Shown here one piece after another: positions 62,336-64,000 of a DNA stretch of 64,000 nucleotides (position 1 is its first letter; each line of letters starts with the position of its first letter). This stretch comes from Bufo bufo (lineage: Eukaryota; Chordata; Amphibia; Anura; Bufonidae), in contig NC_053392.1 in assembly GCF_905171765.1 (NCBI RefSeq), positions 36,154,956 through 36,218,955 on the forward strand, read 5' to 3'. The notes under the pieces are model-generated. The model had not been told where the DNA came from and did not search any database. It saw only the letters and a list, made by a program, of their open reading frames with translations. Both the position numbers and the translations under genes were made by a program.

Positions 62336-62417
62336 CTACACCTAATGGCAGCAGTGAGCTAAAGCTGAATTTAATCAACGATGCTCAAAGGCAGAGTGCA
62401 GGGGGTACCCACAAGGA

Positions 62418-62446
62418 CCTTGATCTTAGTCAACAGGCCGAGAAGC
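62418..62446 (-). ncRNA. U2 snRNA 5'-end-like fragment
   Basis: The minus strand reads GCTTCTCGGCC, TGTTGACTAAGATCAAGGT, close to the strongly conserved U2 snRNA 5' end (GCUUCUCGGCC UUUUGGCUAAGAUCAAGU). After that similarity stops, so it is a partial copy. An octamer-like ATGCAAAT lies just before it on the minus strand (62449-62456). This could be a target-site remnant of the LINE or part of a snRNA-derived SINE. Confidence 0.55.
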
Positions 62447-62567
62447 TCATTTGCATAAACATGGGCATATGGGAAAGACATGCAAATAGTGTTTCAGCTG
62501 AAAAACAGATTCTGCTAATCTGCATGTCTTTCCCATATGCCCATGTTTATCTAAATGAGCCTACATG
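62447..62567. repeat. Inverted repeat, about 45-bp arms
   Basis: TAAACATGGGCATATGGGAA and AGACATGCAAAT on the left, mirrored by CATGTCTTTCCCATATGCCC on the right, around an about 25-bp loop. It adjoins the U2-like fragment. Confidence 0.8.
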
Positions 62568-62787
62568 AAAAAAACTGTATAGAAAGGTCATTGAATATAC
62601 TTGTTAGGACAATTAGAAAACTGAACATTTTTATGCAACCGTCCTAAGCAGTGAGAGAAGAGTTAGCTGGCATCCAAAACATTTTTTACAATTTTTGTCA
62701 CCATAATCATAATGGTCTAGGTGTACAGGTACCCCAAGCCATCCAACTCAGATCAAGCATCTTTGAGGCTTACCAGCTCTCAGTCAG

Positions 62788-62930
62788 ATGGGCTTGAATG
62801 TCTCATTGCACACAAGGCTTTTCCTTGTAAAGTATGCTGACTACCTGTCTTATGGATAGATTGTTGGTTTGCACATACCTGCTTTTTAGCAAACAGCCTT
62901 TGTGTGATTATATTTTGTCTATTGAGCATG
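62788..62930 (-). repeat. Dispersed repeat shared with 56955-57015 and 34610-34690
   Basis: CTTGAATGTCTCATTGCACA to CTTATGGATAGATTG is an inverted copy of 56955-57015. Its continuation (TTGTTGGTTTGCACATACC, CAGCCTTTGTGTGATTATA) matches, inverted, the sequence next to the PLE-1 3' end at 34610-34690. Unknown family. Confidence 0.65.
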
Positions 62931-64000
62931 CTCACCCAACACTATTAAATATTGTATTCATGTATTAGAGAAAATCTAAAGCGCACATTCTCATTCCTAT
63001 ACTTCTGATATGACAACTGTTTTCAATTTTCAGCATGATAAAACATGGCTATACAGCACTATTAGGAGGCATTAGTATACAGTTTGATCAAAGAGCATAA
63101 GCCCACTTACCGCAACAAGGTTGCCTCTTTCAAGTGGGGACCTACTCTAACTTTGGCACGGCACCGTGCGGCGACCATCGCGCCTCCACACCGCTCCAGC
63201 ACGCAATGGGATCCAGGAGCCACACAGCGCCCTCACTGAGCGGCAAAGCCACCTAGGCCCCGGGTTCCATCACTCCACCAGCACAGCACAGAAGCAGCGA
63301 CGGCCACCGTCCAGCACCGCATGTGAACTGGTGCAAAGAGCTCACCTGTCCACAGCCTCTCAGGAACTCCAGCTGAGAGGCAGTAGGAATTTATAGACCC
63401 TTTGCAGACCCTTTGCAGAAGGGTCTGCAAAGGGTCTGTCTCTGATAACATTAAATACTAATGGTTCTTTACTTGACCTTGGATTAGCTAGATAGCCTAG
63501 ACATTGTATTGTATTGTATTGCTACACAGGGGAAACCTAGTGGTAAGTCACAAGTAGATCTGTCATCGTCAAGGGTAACCCGCTGCTACTATGAGTCTGG
63601 AGAAATTGGAGAGCAATGCCTCATCCTCCTAATGTGTATATGTTTTAAGGCCTTGTTAAGGTTATTTATATCCCTAGGTCTTGTGCATTGCCAAGCTAAA
63701 GGAAAATGTGTAAAAGCTACCTGGTCAGTCATCAAGGTGACAAAGCATAAAGCATGACTAGACGTTGGTGCTAGGAAGGAAATACAGGATAAAGCCACCC
63801 TTCTGTTTGTGGGCGTATCATAGCATGTGGAGGGATTATAGTATATGACACTACCACGCTCCATATACGACTTTGGCCACGTCGTGGAGTATTGAGCACT
63901 TAGTGCATTTTTTGGTCGGTTCGTTCTGAGTGTGAAAACCGTCGTTAGACTCCCTACTCACACAGGCAGGAACCCATTGGTAGCCGTCTTATCTCTCAGT
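62931..64000. other. Unclassified right-hand region
   Basis: GC-richer 63090-63350, then a 17-bp-arm hairpin at 63395-63437 (AGACCCTTTGCAGACCC, 9-base loop) and a TTGTA microsatellite at about 63505-63520. I recognise no gene or named element. Confidence 0.5.

Noticed and set aside
63090..63400. GC-rich stretch with a 76-codon ORF as a possible exon
   Set aside because: No splice-site pair, domain or conserved motif that I can support.

Overview
This window looks like vertebrate nuclear DNA, most likely from an amphibian (probably a frog). It has no bacterial gene organisation. It is built almost entirely of transposable elements whose mix is typical of amphibian genomes: Tc1/mariner, hAT, TTAA-flanked elements, Gypsy-like LTR elements, Penelope-like elements (PLEs) with GIY-YIG endonucleases, and a Tx1/Keno-like LINE. 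The species is an inference. I found no convincing intact host protein-coding gene, tRNA or rRNA.

Layout. 1-1019: end of a palindromic Tc1 derivative, a perfect hairpin and a TA microsatellite. 1020-8561: an LTR retrotransposon whose ORF contains a piece of class II myosin heavy chain; its 3' LTR is split by a second LTR element (3716-7269) and a solo LTR (7611-8445). 8755-12231: a TTAA-flanked element made of alternating inverted repeats. 12232-17760: a deep nest in which a hAT holds a second hAT (12821-17341), which holds a Tc1 element, which holds a hAT-type MITE. 17760-24043: decayed LTR and hAT pieces, a complete copy of the palindromic Tc1, and AT-rich DNA. 24044-33556: two opposed hAT pieces, a retroelement fragment encoding a cold-shock domain, and a second TTAA element (27304-31884) inserted in frame into a hAT transposase.

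33197-40808 is a recent, almost identical tandem duplication of about 3.9 kb whose junction makes a hAT-transposase/Gypsy-chromodomain chimeric ORF. 39994-43644 is a Tc1 element carrying a younger, nearly intact Tc1 (42029-43589). 43975-52907 is a PLE with about 1 kb direct terminal repeats, interrupted by another PLE (48603-51583). 52908-56769 is a PLE with an inverted 5' segment and a Tc1 insertion. 57430-62335 is a decayed Tx1/Keno-like LINE on the minus strand, with a U2 snRNA-like segment just upstream of its 5' end. 62570-64000 is unclassified apart from small palindromes.

The genes do not form a pathway; they are transposition machinery (DDE transposases, reverse transcriptases, GIY-YIG and APE endonucleases, gag-like proteins), mostly broken. 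The most noteworthy items are the myosin-bearing LTR element, the cold-shock-domain retroelement fragment, the duplication-born chimeric ORF, hammerhead-ribozyme-like cores in two PLE families, the alternating-palindrome TTAA elements, and the LINE next to a U2-like sequence. Family assignments rest on recognised motifs and remembered family features; no database search was run.
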